Below are positions 21,634-30,419 of a stretch of DNA of 64,000 nt, piece after piece. The stretch is taken from the NCBI GenBank assembly GCA_012845835.1, contig JABAKD010000022.1:5777444-5841443 (forward strand). The letters are read 5' to 3'. The position numbers and the translations under genes were made by a program. Positions within the stretch are counted from its first letter, which is position 1. Every line of letters begins with the position of its first letter. This DNA is from Undaria pinnatifida. Lineage: Eukaryota > Sar > Phaeophyceae > Laminariales > Alariaceae. The notes under the pieces were generated by a model. That model was given only the letters and a program-made list of their open reading frames with translations, ran no database searches and was not told where the DNA came from.

Positions 21634-22016
21634 CTAGTTTAACACACGGCTTTTGTGCTCCGTTTGCCTCAACCCCTAACGGGCAACGGGGTTGCGACGC
21701 GGAAACCTGGCACTCGCGCTCGTAACGTGTACTCCTGTACTCTCCGTCCTGCCCGCCATGGAAATGTTGTCGTTGTCGATTTCGGCGTTGTACATCCCAC
21801 AAACATCGTTTTCGATGGGATATCGCGAAGCCATTTTCGATTGGACGTAGGGACACTCGTTGTATTGATGCCTTAAATTACCGAACACTGCCCAGGTGTT
21901 GAGCTTGACGGAGTTTTCTGGTATCACGGCGACAGGCGAAAAAAAGGAGAAGGAGCGGACCTTCTCGCAGGTTTGCAACATTGGCGTATGCTGCCTTTTT
22001 TTCTTCGCCACTTTCT

Positions 22017-22155
22017 GTTTCGTTTTCATTTTCGTTTTCGTTTTCGATTTCGTTTTCGATGTCGTTTCGTTTTCTTTTACCAATTCGTTCGTTTTCGTTT
22101 TTGTTTTCGATTTTGTTTTTGTTTGCGCTTTCGTTTCCGTTTTTTTCGTTTTCGG
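22017..22155. repeat. TTTTCG hexanucleotide repeat
   Basis: Degenerate tandem TTTTCG/TTTCG units such as CGTTTTCGTTTTCGATTTCG. It gives spurious Phe/Val/Ser-rich ORFs on + and Glu/Asn/Lys-rich ORFs on -. Confidence 0.9.
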
Positions 22156-22243
22156 TGTCAGTTCCGATTCCGGTTACGTTTTTGGTTTCATACGCCGAGT
22201 GTCGGTTCATGGCATTAGGCAGCGGATGCGACTTTGCCGCTGC

Positions 22244-22525
22244 GTCAGACATACCAGGTGTCGTCACGTTTTGACTTGCTCGATGATATTGCAAGAATGA
22301 AACCATTTTTTGCTTTGGCACCTAGATGGCTCACATGCTGTATCACGTTATATGAGTGGGCTAGTTTGGCTTTCGCCGTTTCCGTCAGACATACCAGGTG
22401 TCGTCACGTTTTGACTTGCTCGATGATATTGCAAGAATGAAACCTTTTTTTGCTTTGGCACCTAGATGGCTCACATGCTGTATCACGTTATATGAGTGGG
22501 CTAGTTTGGCTTTCGCCGTTTCCGT
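22244..22525. repeat. Perfect-looking 140-bp tandem duplication
   Basis: GTCAGACATACCAGGTGTCG begins at 22244 and again at 22384. The two copies are nearly identical through CTAGTTTGGCTTTCGCCGTT, differing mainly within a T run after AATGAAACC. Little divergence means a recent event. It is within a gene A intron, with no coding role apparent. Confidence 0.95.
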
Positions 22526-22858
22526 TTAAAAAGCATGGCGGTCTGCATCTGTTTTTCCACCCGTCCTTGACGTATCAAGAGAGCCGCGATGTGTCGCCAA
22601 AACAATCGTGTTCCTCACCGTGGCATGGCGTTTTCTCGTCAAGTTTTTGTGGTATTGTCTCTCCCTGTACCCGTTTCCTCACCCCATTTAGATCTACACC
22701 CGCAGTTTGGGTGATAAAAGTGCTTGGAGTTTATGTGCGTCGTCTTCTGTGCAGTGGTATGTCGATTAAGGTGCACACGGCTACAGATAATCCGCAAGAC
22801 AACACCCCCCATGAGATAAACATCCGAATCGAGTTCTTCCTAATCGGGGAAGGGGTAG

Positions 22859-23015
22859 GGGGTGGATTCACAACGAAATTGCCGGCGTTGAAAATTACAT
22901 CGTCGAGGTCTTTCCAGAGACGTATCGCTGGGCATTTTCATTATCCCCGTTTTCGAGAGCAACTCAACGTCGAATTTCGTTCGACGGACGTTGGCTATTC
23001 TTGCATGTTACACAG
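22859..23015 (+). CDS. Gene A exon: extracellular segment before the juxtamembrane exon
   Basis: The frame reads WIHNEIAGVENYIVEVFPET, then YRWAFSLSPFSRATQRRISF and DGRWLFLHVTQ, ending CAG|GTACGT in phase 0. That phase matches the entry of the 23964 exon. The acceptor is uncertain (GGGGTAG at 22857-22858 is a weak site). Another frame is open across the same bases, so the choice rests on phase continuity and amino-acid quality. Function within the ectodomain is unknown. Confidence 0.4.
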
Positions 23016-23393
23016 GTACGTATTATATACTGCCAAAAAGCGCCTCGTTTTAAGGCGCTGGCCAGGGCTTTCCTCGGCGAAACCCGCATCCGTGTCACGC
23101 AGATAGCGTGTCAAGGTGAAATTCATTTCTCCGCGATCCTAAAACCTCTTGGGGCGCTGCTGTGAGGGAGAGTACCAAGCAGCAGTACCAAGCAGTAGTG
23201 CAAGTGCCAATTCCCCCTCTCACCTCGCCCACAACCAGCCGCCCCGGAGCTTCTTCCAACACTTGCCAACCCCGACCCTCTGGCCTTCAACCAACCCCCC
23301 CGACGTTGTTATAAAACGAGCCTATTCCGCCCTCCCGCACACGATCGTCCTTCTAGCGCTTGCCAGCTCCACCTCTCCCGCTCACAACTGCGA

Positions 23394-23860
23394 TTTCCGT
23401 GTAGGGACCTGGACCTACCAGAAAGAAAAAAGAGATATACCAGTAGTCGGGAGGAGGAGGACGTGGCTACAAATATGTGCCCGTGTGGCACAACAATAGA
23501 GAGTAGGACTCACGTAGTAGGATAATGTGAATATAAAGGAGGAACGGGATGCGTTAAAGGAGGATATGAGGAAATTAGACGAATGTTACGTGGAAGAGTT
23601 TGGTAGACTAGAGAGTAGCGGGAAAACGATCGGTATATAAGGAGATGGATGGTGGCCGCAGACGGTCAAACAGGACGGGGATAGGATAAGCGAACAGTTT
23701 TTATGTAATATATGGAAAAAGCGTAATGAGCGCCCACATGATCGAGGTGTCTCTATTAGGAATAGGAACGGTGCTCCGTCTCGAAAGGGATGCGTGGTCA
23801 ATGGCCAAATGGCTAAGGCGAGCAACAAAAGAGTACGCCCCGCCGCCCCCCCCCCCCGAT
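23394..23860 (+). mobile_element. LINE 3' end fragment, 5'-truncated and decayed
   Basis: Frames (with breaks) read FRVGTWTYQKEKRDIPVVGR..RRTWLQICA and later NRNGAPSRKGCVVNGQMAKW-like sequence, ending in SNKEYAPPPPPP over a C-rich tail. The same order occurs on the - strand at 37200-38700 in a longer copy. This is the C-terminal cysteine/RNase-H-less tail of a non-LTR element. Several frameshifts and stops make it dead. It lies in a gene A intron. Confidence 0.7.
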
Positions 23861-23963
23861 ACTCTTGTAGCTGGCGCTAACTCCGCCCGCCCCGCGCACC
23901 GGCGTTCCCCTCCATGCTCTACTGCATTTTTATATCGCGTGCGGTTTCCCGCATTGGCAGAGC

Positions 23964-24176
23964 ACGACGAACGCAAAACAACACTGGCTCTGGTTGCCGT
24001 CGGGCGTGAGCTCGTCGTTATCGTCATCGACCCCTACGTCGCCGTCGTCAACTGCGATCGAGGCGGCCTTCTTGCAGGTGGAGGTTGCCATCAGCAAGTT
24101 CGAGTACACCATCATCGAGGAGGTTGACCCCGTCGACGCCTGGGCTATCTTCGGTGCCATTGGAGGCGTTTGGCGT
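23964..24176 (+). CDS. Gene A exon: juxtamembrane segment before TM2
   Basis: The acceptor GCATTGGCAG leads to STTNAKQHWLWLPSGVSS, a Ser/Thr-rich stretch, then IEAAFLQVEVAISKFEYT, IIEEVDPVDAW and AIFGAIGGVW, ending C|GTAAGT (phase 1). The last 35 residues match gene B at 57467-57621 (ITKFEYTSVVEVDPVDVW, AIIGAVGGVW). A GG motif immediately before the last helix is a feature of DEG/ENaC-type channels. A-B conservation shows this is a real exon. The 5' boundary is less certain than the 3' boundary. Confidence 0.7.
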
Positions 24177-24337
24177 AAGTGCAACTACTACTGCTGTAGC
24201 GATGGCCACTGATAGCGCTATCTACGCAACCAACAACCAATATTATGTGGTGTCCTGTCAAATCTCGCTCCTGCCTTCATCTCCGGGGCTGACTCCTTGC
24301 CACGGCCTGCTTTTGGGAAATCGAGAACCTTTGGAGC

Positions 24338-24574
24338 CATCCCACGGTAGGGGTAGCATCAGAAAGTCCCTGAGTTTTTTACATGAGGAGCTCAATACCT
24401 TACCAGAAAAATGATTTGTAAGGCATTCGTTCGCACCACCCGACCAAGCTTCTATGCCTTAGTCCAAAAAAAATGTACTCGTGAAATCGCTTCATTGACG
24501 GGCAGTTCCTCACATGAGGAGCTCAACCACCCAGGGACTTTTTGGCCCAGAAACTTCAACCCCTACCGTGGGAT
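24338..24574. mobile_element. MITE family 3, copy a (CCCACGGTAGGGG ends)
   Basis: The terminal inverted repeats CATCCCACGGTAGGGGT and ACCCCTACCGTGGGATG are perfect over about 17 bp and extend inwards imperfectly (AGTCCCTGAG...TGAGGAGCTCAA versus its inverse). About 237 bp, non-coding, in a gene A intron. Other copies are at 38860-39122 and, inverted, 43841-44101. Confidence 0.85.
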
Positions 24575-24599
24575 GACTCTTTGTTGATTTTCTTCTACC

Positions 24600-24690
24600 C
24601 AGAAAAAAGTGTCTTATGTTGGGACTCGAACGTACGCATGACATCCTCAAAAGCGGACAGCCTACCCATCAAGCCATGGTAACTGTATTC
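24600..24690 (-). other. tRNA-like remnant with Pol III A and B boxes
   Basis: On the - strand TGGCTTGATGGGTAGGCTG fits a tRNA D-arm/A box, and ACGTTCGAGTCCC fits a B box about 45 bases on. The T-stem does not pair properly and no acceptor stem is visible, so it is a pseudo-tRNA or SINE head beside the MITE. Confidence 0.45.
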
Positions 24691-25384
24691 TGACGTTAGA
24701 TTACTAGTGTTAGGATTCACGGTCACGATCGAACGAAAGTCGAGTTCGATTCGATGCCGATAAACGAAAGGCATGTCGCGGCGATTTTGATGTGATGTCC
24801 AACGCTGGTGGGTGAATCTTGGGGGAGTAAACCGACGGACATGGTGGCGTTTGGCGCGTGTGCATCTTCGGGTGGTGTAACCGCGGATTGAGAATGGGTG
24901 TCGAGAGTGCTACTGAACGAAAATGGATGTCGAAGATGCTAGTAGGGTATTTGACGAACCCATACGGGCTATACGGTGGTGTTGTACAAAGGTCCTTGCT
25001 TTACGTATCGCGGTGCTGCCGAACCGGCCTTGTTTTTTGTACTCGATGCCGTCCTAACAGTCCATATTAATAGTATTAATAGTATCGAAATATGATCACG
25101 TTGGAGTATACCATGCCGATAAACGAACAATACCTCAAATCGATACGGGTTCGATACGATATGCAACACCAATGAGTGCGTATCGGGGGTTGTGTGGCGG
25201 TGGACTGGAAGTGTTTGGAGGGCAAAAAACGCGTTCGAAACTACATACAGAAAAGGTTTTCAATATCTCGAAGAAAAAAAACGATTCGATAAACTCAGAC
25301 AATTCGTGTTGTGTCCCTCGAAGGTGGAAATGTTTATTTTGCAGTAGTGTGGCGGTGCAATTAGTTTTTGTGCTTTTTGTCAAG

Positions 25385-25640
25385 GAAATTGGGCTGGGGC
25401 ACAGTGTCCCCTGCAGGTCTGCCAATTGAACAGGTCCTCGGAGAGTACTCACTTTCTTAGCCTTTAGGAGAGACGTAGCTTTACTAGTTTCCACCAGCGC
25501 CCCGGATGACCTCTGAGAACGGAGGCACGCGCCTCGGTTCTATTTCCTGACATCTCGAATAGAAAACGCCAACCTTATCATAGGAAAACCGGCCAAATGA
25601 TCTCAATTCAAATAATAAGAGGCCTTGCGATTTACACCAC
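25385..25640. repeat. Dispersed repeat, copy 2 (partner at 7303-7560)
   Basis: Same orientation as copy 1 with long shared blocks (CCCCTGCAGGTCTGCCAATT, GAGAGTACTCACTTTC, CGCCAACCTTATCATA). The flanking sequence differs, so this is an interspersed element, not a segmental duplication. It sits in the gene A intron between the juxtamembrane and TM2 exons. Confidence 0.7.
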
Positions 25641-26367
25641 GACATTCATTAATTTCGTCCTGCGAGGGATAGTTTACAAAAAAAAAATCATTTCGGCCTT
25701 CGAGGGGTACATGATGAGTGTATCACGGGGTAGGTAGTGCAACTGTAGGTAGTGTAACGACTGAGGGCGGCGAGAGGTTGAGGGCGGGACAAGCAACATG
25801 CTCTCGCTCCCCAAAAATATTGGTTGCGTATACTTTCCTCAATTCCCGTTTTTCTGCTTCGGTAGCGTTGCCACAGACGACCATTGGCGTCATCCCGTGC
25901 ACGACTCGCTGTTGTTGGCTGACAGAAACACACATGAAGGTGGTGGTGGCGAGGCCAGGACTTCGTGCGAATTCGAGACCGGGCTGGCCAAAGCGATCAC
26001 CGCTCACCTGTTTCCGGTCTCTCATCGCAGGAGTTCCTAGTCGACAATTCATGCATCCCCCGAGAGCGATGCCTTGTCGTTCTCGGTTCTTGGTAGTAGC
26101 TGCCACCCAATGTCCCGTTCTGTGGGGACTGGTAACACGAGTTACAGCGTGCAATAAAGCCAAGAACTAAAACTTCTCCCCGTCGAGGTGTCCCGCATTC
26201 AGGCCCCCGGACGAAAAATACATGATTTGTGAGAGAACCACGATTTTTTTTTTTTCTGTTTGGTTTCGCGTCTCTTCCCCCGTGCCACGTTGTTGGTTTT
26301 TTTCTTGCTCTTCTTGTGACGCAGTGTTCTTTCGGTGGTGCTGTGTCCCCACTTTTCGCTGGTGGAA

Positions 26368-27038
26368 AATGATCGTGGTAACAGGTTTCGGAACCTTCTT
26401 CGTCCTTGTGGGTAGTTCTTTCACCTCCTGGAAACATTTGCGCGTCAACTTCGAGTGGGTTGTCCCCCCCGAACGTCGAGAAAATGCCTTAAGAGTGAAG
26501 GAACCAGTTATTCGTTTAACTCCGTTGTCTTCGTGTCACGCTCTCGATCATCATGCGCATGGCCAAGCGTTCTCGACCATAATGATGTTGAGTCCCTTTT
26601 CTTCGGACAAAGCAAACAACGAGGTTCGTGTCGATAGGCTTCGAGACTCTTCTTTTTCGCTGCGTTGAAGTCACGAGTTCCATCCATCTGATCTTGTTTA
26701 TCTCCGTGTCACATTGCTTTGTACGTGACTTGACCTTTTTTTTTTTTTTTTTTTTCTGGTGTTGTGACGTTTTCCGCTGTCCTCGTACGAAACAAAAAAA
26801 GTTTTGTGTTTTTTTTTTTCTTTTCGTACATTTTTTTGAAGGAATTTCGTTTTGCCCTTGTGTTGAAGTCACCTGCTTTCATCTGATCCCGTTTTCACCG
26901 TACAACATTTAGTGATCGTTGTGCCCGTGACCGAACGCTCTTCTTCTAGCGCTGTGCCGCTTTCCGCAGTTACGAGTAAAACGAAAATAAACCGATTTCA
27001 TGGTGTTATACATTTCGGGACCTTTTTCATTTTTTGTG
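26368..27038 (+). pseudogene. Three relic copies of the TM2 exon start
   Basis: GATCGTGGTAACAGGTTTCG at 26371, GAGGTTCGTGTCGATAGGCT at 26621 and GATTTCATGGTGTTATACAT at 26993 each align with the start of the functional exon at 27139 (GAGTTCGTGGTGATAGGTTTC followed by GGGATCTTCTTCGTCTTTTC). Pieces of the preceding intron (GTTGAAGTCAC, CATCTGATC, TTATCTCCGTGTCACATTG) are repeated too. The relics lose frame within about 40-45 bases. This indicates repeated local duplication upstream of the exon. Confidence 0.55.
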
Positions 27039-27138
27039 CATATTTTATTCGATCCAGTTCTCTCTTATCTCCGTGTCACATTGATGACGCACTGTTCTCG
27101 TCTTGCGCCGTTTTCCCCCTGCTGCTGAACCAATACAG

Positions 27139-27290
27139 AGTTCGTGGTGATAGGTTTCGGGATCTTCTTCGTCTTTTCCGAGAAGCAGGCTCCGGATCGG
27201 AAGATGCGAAACTTCTACAAAACGGTAGCAAAACCGGCCGTCACTATCAACAAGCGCCTGTCCAGCATCAGCTCAAGGTCATCGTCCACG
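27139..27290 (+). CDS. Gene A exon: TM2 helix and basic cytosolic start
   Basis: The acceptor CCAATACAG is followed by a 152-base exon (phase 1 in, 0 out), donor ACG|GTGTGT. Joined to C| of the 23964 exon it reads GGVW-Q-FVVIGFGIFFVFSEKQ, then APDRKMRNFYKTVAKPAVTI and NKRLSSISSRSSST. A hydrophobic helix of about 14-18 residues is followed by a Lys/Arg-rich stretch, so the C-terminus should be cytosolic by the positive-inside rule. Gene B at 56784-56938 is closely similar and enters in the same phase. The helix is short for a pore helix unless the preceding GAIGGVW is included. Confidence 0.75.
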
Positions 27291-27529
27291 GTGTGTATGC
27301 GCCCCTACGTGTGTTCTTCACGTGTGCGTGTGTGTTCTTCGCATTAAAGTGCTCTTTCCACCGAGTCCGTGCCGACGCCTCATCCCAGTATTAAGTAACA
27401 AATTATGGGCGTAGACATGTAAGGGTCTGTAGGTGACTCGGCTTGTAAGTTTTAGAACGAGACTAGAGCGGGACTATGGCACCGTGTGGAGGGGGGGAAA
27501 CGCAGCAGCGGTATCTAAATATCGAGCCG

Positions 27530-27690
27530 GAAGAGTAGTGCCGAATACCCGCTGTAGTACCTGTAAAATCGCTTGGCACACATGGTAGTATTAGTTGTTC
27601 GTGGTGTCAGCATGCCCAGTAGTGCCGGTTGCCGCTATAGTGCCGGGTTTTTCTGGCTAGCACGTACCGGCACTATTGGCGGACCACTAG
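27530..27690. mobile_element. MITE family 2, copy c
   Basis: It contains GAGTAGTGCCGAATACCCGC, TGTAAAATCGCTTGGCACAC (core), CCAGTAGTGCCGG and the right end ACCGGCACTATTGGCGGACC. Non-coding, in the gene A intron after TM2. Confidence 0.7.
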
Positions 27691-27699
27691 AATCCTGTA

Positions 27700-28430
27700 A
27701 CCAATTACTTTCCACATTCGAGGGAGATGACATACCCCCTCGAACACTCCGCCCTCTCCTCACTGGTTGTACGACTTACAGGATATACATGATAAACTGG
27801 TGCATTCTTTCCAAAAACGTCACATTTATCCCCTTCAAGAATTTATAGTTTCCACGCACAAATTGAGCTGCCCCAACCGCCCCCCCCCCCCGCTCCCTTT
27901 TGATCAAAACCGGCCCCCCACGTCCTCAAAAACTCCGCCCTCCCCTCACCGGCTATTCGTCTTACAGAATTCACTTGATAAACTGATGCATTTCCTCACA
28001 CAGCTCAGATTTTGTCCCCCTCAAAAACGGTTTTTATAGTTTCCGCGCACAGACTGACTAACATCACCCTGTTGACCCTGATAGCTACACTGTAGTTGCC
28101 AGGGGAGTCGCCGACCTATTTCCTTAATGAGGACGCACAACCCGTAATATGCGCGATCGGAGTATCACACACAGCTTGCAAAGATGAGTTTCGATAAAAT
28201 CTTCGATCTCACAGCTGGAGTGTATCTTTATTTTTATAACATATATACACAGGGCGGTTGCGGGATACCACATTTAGATTGGGTAGGGAACATTATATGA
28301 ATAGTAGCGTTGAAACCGACTGGCTTCATATAAACCCAAGTAGGTCGAAACCCAACCCACGAAAAATAAGCAAAATCGGGCTAAAATGGCTACTTCAAGC
28401 GTTTTTTTTTTCGAGGGCTTTTGATGGGTC
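27700..28430. other. Intron sequence without recognised features
   Basis: Two related stretches (27730-27850 and 27885-28040) share ACTCCGCCCTC.CCTCAC, CTTACAGGATATACATGATAAACTG / CTTACAGAATTCACTTGATA and TATAGTTTCC, a decayed tandem duplication of about 180 bp. Poly(C) at about 27880. No exon is seen. Confidence 0.5.
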
Positions 28431-28439
28431 GTGATCCAG

Positions 28440-28545
28440 CTCGCGGTTCGGGTCAGGAAGTTTTCGAAAACTCCCCGGTCGGGTCGAATCGGGTCGGGTC
28501 AGAAATGACCCGATCCGACCCGCGGGAAGAGATCCGACCCGTGAA
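28440..28545. repeat. GGGTCGGGTC foldback repeat
   Basis: CGGTCGGGTCGAATCGGGTC followed by GGGTCA-GAAA-TGACCC and CGATCCGACCCG. The two halves are inverse copies around a 4-base loop, so the unit is a hairpin. Same family as 17443, 46340 and 47530. Confidence 0.75.
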
Positions 28546-29049
28546 AAAAAAATAGCTTAGAGTTACGACGTTCGTCGGCTTCAATAGTATTAATATATAT
28601 AAACACGTCAGCTGTGAGTTCACTACATTTAGGGTCGATACTCATCTTTGCAAGCTTGGTGATACACATGCCGCTCGTACGCTTGTACATGTTTCCTACA
28701 CAGCCAAACTTGGTGTCCCGTATACACCGCAATTCACGTATATGAGTGGGGTGGAGAAAAGTTCATACAAATTGAAGACACTAGTTAATTTCCATGATCA
28801 AGGGGGACGATGTCATGACGTCGTCATGCCTGGCGTTTGCACCAGTCGCCGACCTATCTATGCTGTGTTTTTTTCCATGCCGCCCGCACCCGATGGTCGA
28901 GGCTTTAATATTGCAAATATCGGACAGATATCGATTTGTAGATGCTGTAATTTACTTCTAAGTAGTGGTTTGTTTTTTTTGCCGACATGGAGCTCTTTGC
29001 TCGGGAAAAGGCACAATAACTCCTGCTCGGCTTTAGAGACGTGAGATCA

Positions 29050-29250
29050 TTGAGCATTCAACAGAAAGCTGCTGACGAAGAAAATCACCCTCCCCAAGTG
29101 GCGCTTGATGCCCACGATGCCTCCCTGGTCGATGAAAACCAGACGCGCTCCGTCTCGACATCGTGCGGACGCGAAGGGCTATAGTCCTAAGACTACGGCT
29201 ATGCATGAAACAAGCCCCCCCCCCCCCGCCCCCCCCCCCCCCCCCCGTAT
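29050..29250 (+). mobile_element. LINE-like 3' tail with C-tract
   Basis: The frame reads SMKTRRAPSRHRADAKGYSP, KTTAMHETS, then Pro from C runs at 29215-29246. The pattern resembles the NGAPSRKG...NGQ...SNK...PPP tail of the LINE at 23.8 kb. An inverted sister copy lies at about 19540-19665. Coding potential ends at the C tract, typical of very short 5'-truncated insertions. Confidence 0.45.
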
Positions 29251-29323
29251 CCTCCACCTCCTCCCTCACACACACCTATCCTCCCCCACCTAACTCCCCT
29301 TGTTTTTTTCGCGATATTTCTAG

Positions 29324-29557
29324 AGTGGTGAGGACTATGAAATAGATGCCACAGACGAGGATCTGCCGTCGGAGTGGGTGAAGAAACGCCGCAGGACCGG
29401 AGGCGTGTACTACTACAACGTTATGACGGGGGCCACGAGATCCAGGAGCCCGAACGACGTGGACGACACAAGCGCAAGCGCAACCGTGGGAGCTAGCTCG
29501 CTTGGCGCGCCGCCACCACCTCCACCACGCTCGACCGCAATCCACGGCGTTTTCCGG
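29324..29557 (+). CDS. Gene A exon: WW domain 1 (second Trp replaced)
   Basis: The acceptor is TTTTTTTCGCGATATTTCTAG and the donor CGG|GTGAGA; 234 bases, phase 0 to 0, matching the exit phase of the TM2 exon. It reads SGEDYEIDATDEDLPSEW, VKKRRRTGGVYYYNVMTGAT, then a Ser-rich and APPPPPPR stretch ending in AIHGVFR. LPxxW...G..YYY...TGAT is a WW domain in one exon, but the second conserved Trp is Ser here (Val in gene B). WW domains bind Pro-rich motifs, and the adjacent PPPPPP could be a ligand in cis or in trans (inference). Confidence 0.75.
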
Positions 29558-29593
29558 GTGAGACTTCTATAAGTATATATCTGGTATATTCAG

Positions 29594-29783
29594 CTCTGGG
29601 GGGCTCCGGTGGTGCCGATTGAAGAGTGCCGCTGCTCTTTGTAGTGCCGGTGAAATCGCTTGGCACGACTGGCACTCTCTAGTAACTAGTTGTAATAACC
29701 CTATTCCGAGTAGTGCCGGTGCCCTGAATAGTGCCGGTGTGTTGGGCCGGCACACACCGGCGCCATACAGTAGAAGCCCTCCA
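29594..29783. mobile_element. MITE family 2, copy d
   Basis: It has GGTGGTGCCGATTG at the left, the intact core TAGTGCCGGTGAAATCGCTT and GGCACGACTGGCAC, GAGTAGTGCCGGTGCCC in the middle and the right end GGCCGGCACACACCGGCGCC. It starts about 37 bases after the WW1 exon donor. Confidence 0.75.
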
Positions 29784-30355
29784 CTACCGTATTTAGGTTC
29801 TTCGCTCTGTCAGGTATGATTCACAAAAGGAAGCGTGGGCTCACTAAATTTCGACGAATTTGCCGTGTGTGAATTTGGGTAGATGACGAAAACCAAGGCG
29901 CAAAAGTGGCAGCCGCAGAGCACAAGCTGCCGCGATCTCCGACTGCGTACATGGTGTGCGGTGATTCATGAAAATATGTGCACCCGGCCTGATTATCAGC
30001 TGGAACTCCCAAGTGAGAGAGAGTCGTTTCCGTGAAGACGAGGCCTGCAGCGTCATCTTCGACGGAATCTCTAGAGTGCAGTGGCCTGCACGATGACACC
30101 TGGAGACAGCGCATCCACCGGAAAGCTGAGGCGGGCTTTAATCTTATAGACCACTGCCTGTGGCGCGCCTAGTGTGTGTGTGTTTTTTTGTTTTGCATGC
30201 ACGCGCTGTATACCGGTGCGCAATTGGTTCGGTTGAAGTTGGCGTTCGAGCTGTTGCTGCTGTTGTTTTGTGACCATCCCGGGCTGCACGAGAAAGTGAC
30301 GCCTGATGCTTCTTGTTTGAAAGCGTTCCGTGCCCGCCTGCCGGTGTCTCGACAG

Positions 30356-30412
30356 GGGGCCCACAAACCTCAAGCGCCAGCGTCTACCTCACCAGAATCT
30401 GCGTACGGAACG
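30356..30412 (+). CDS. Gene A exon candidate: short Pro/Ser linker
   Basis: The acceptor is CCGGTGTCTCGACAG and the donor ACG|GTGAGA; 57 bases, phase 0 to 0, so it fits between the WW1 exon and the 32195 exon. It reads GAHKPQAPASTSPESAYGT. It is short and has no B counterpart that I could find, so the support is splice consensus and phase only. Confidence 0.35.
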
Positions 30413-30419
30413 GTGAGAG

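Noticed and set aside
23969-24027. Reading the Ser/Thr-rich part of the 23964 exon as intron
   Set aside because: Gene B keeps an open frame at the same place with matching NWFW/HWLW and IE.A...QV residues, so I kept it as exon, although the 5' boundary remains unsure.
29821-30120. - strand frame with VVYKIKARLSFPVDA and related short ORFs (29821-30373) as a gene
   Set aside because: Stops break it after about 25 residues, no splice sites rescue it, and no family is recognised.
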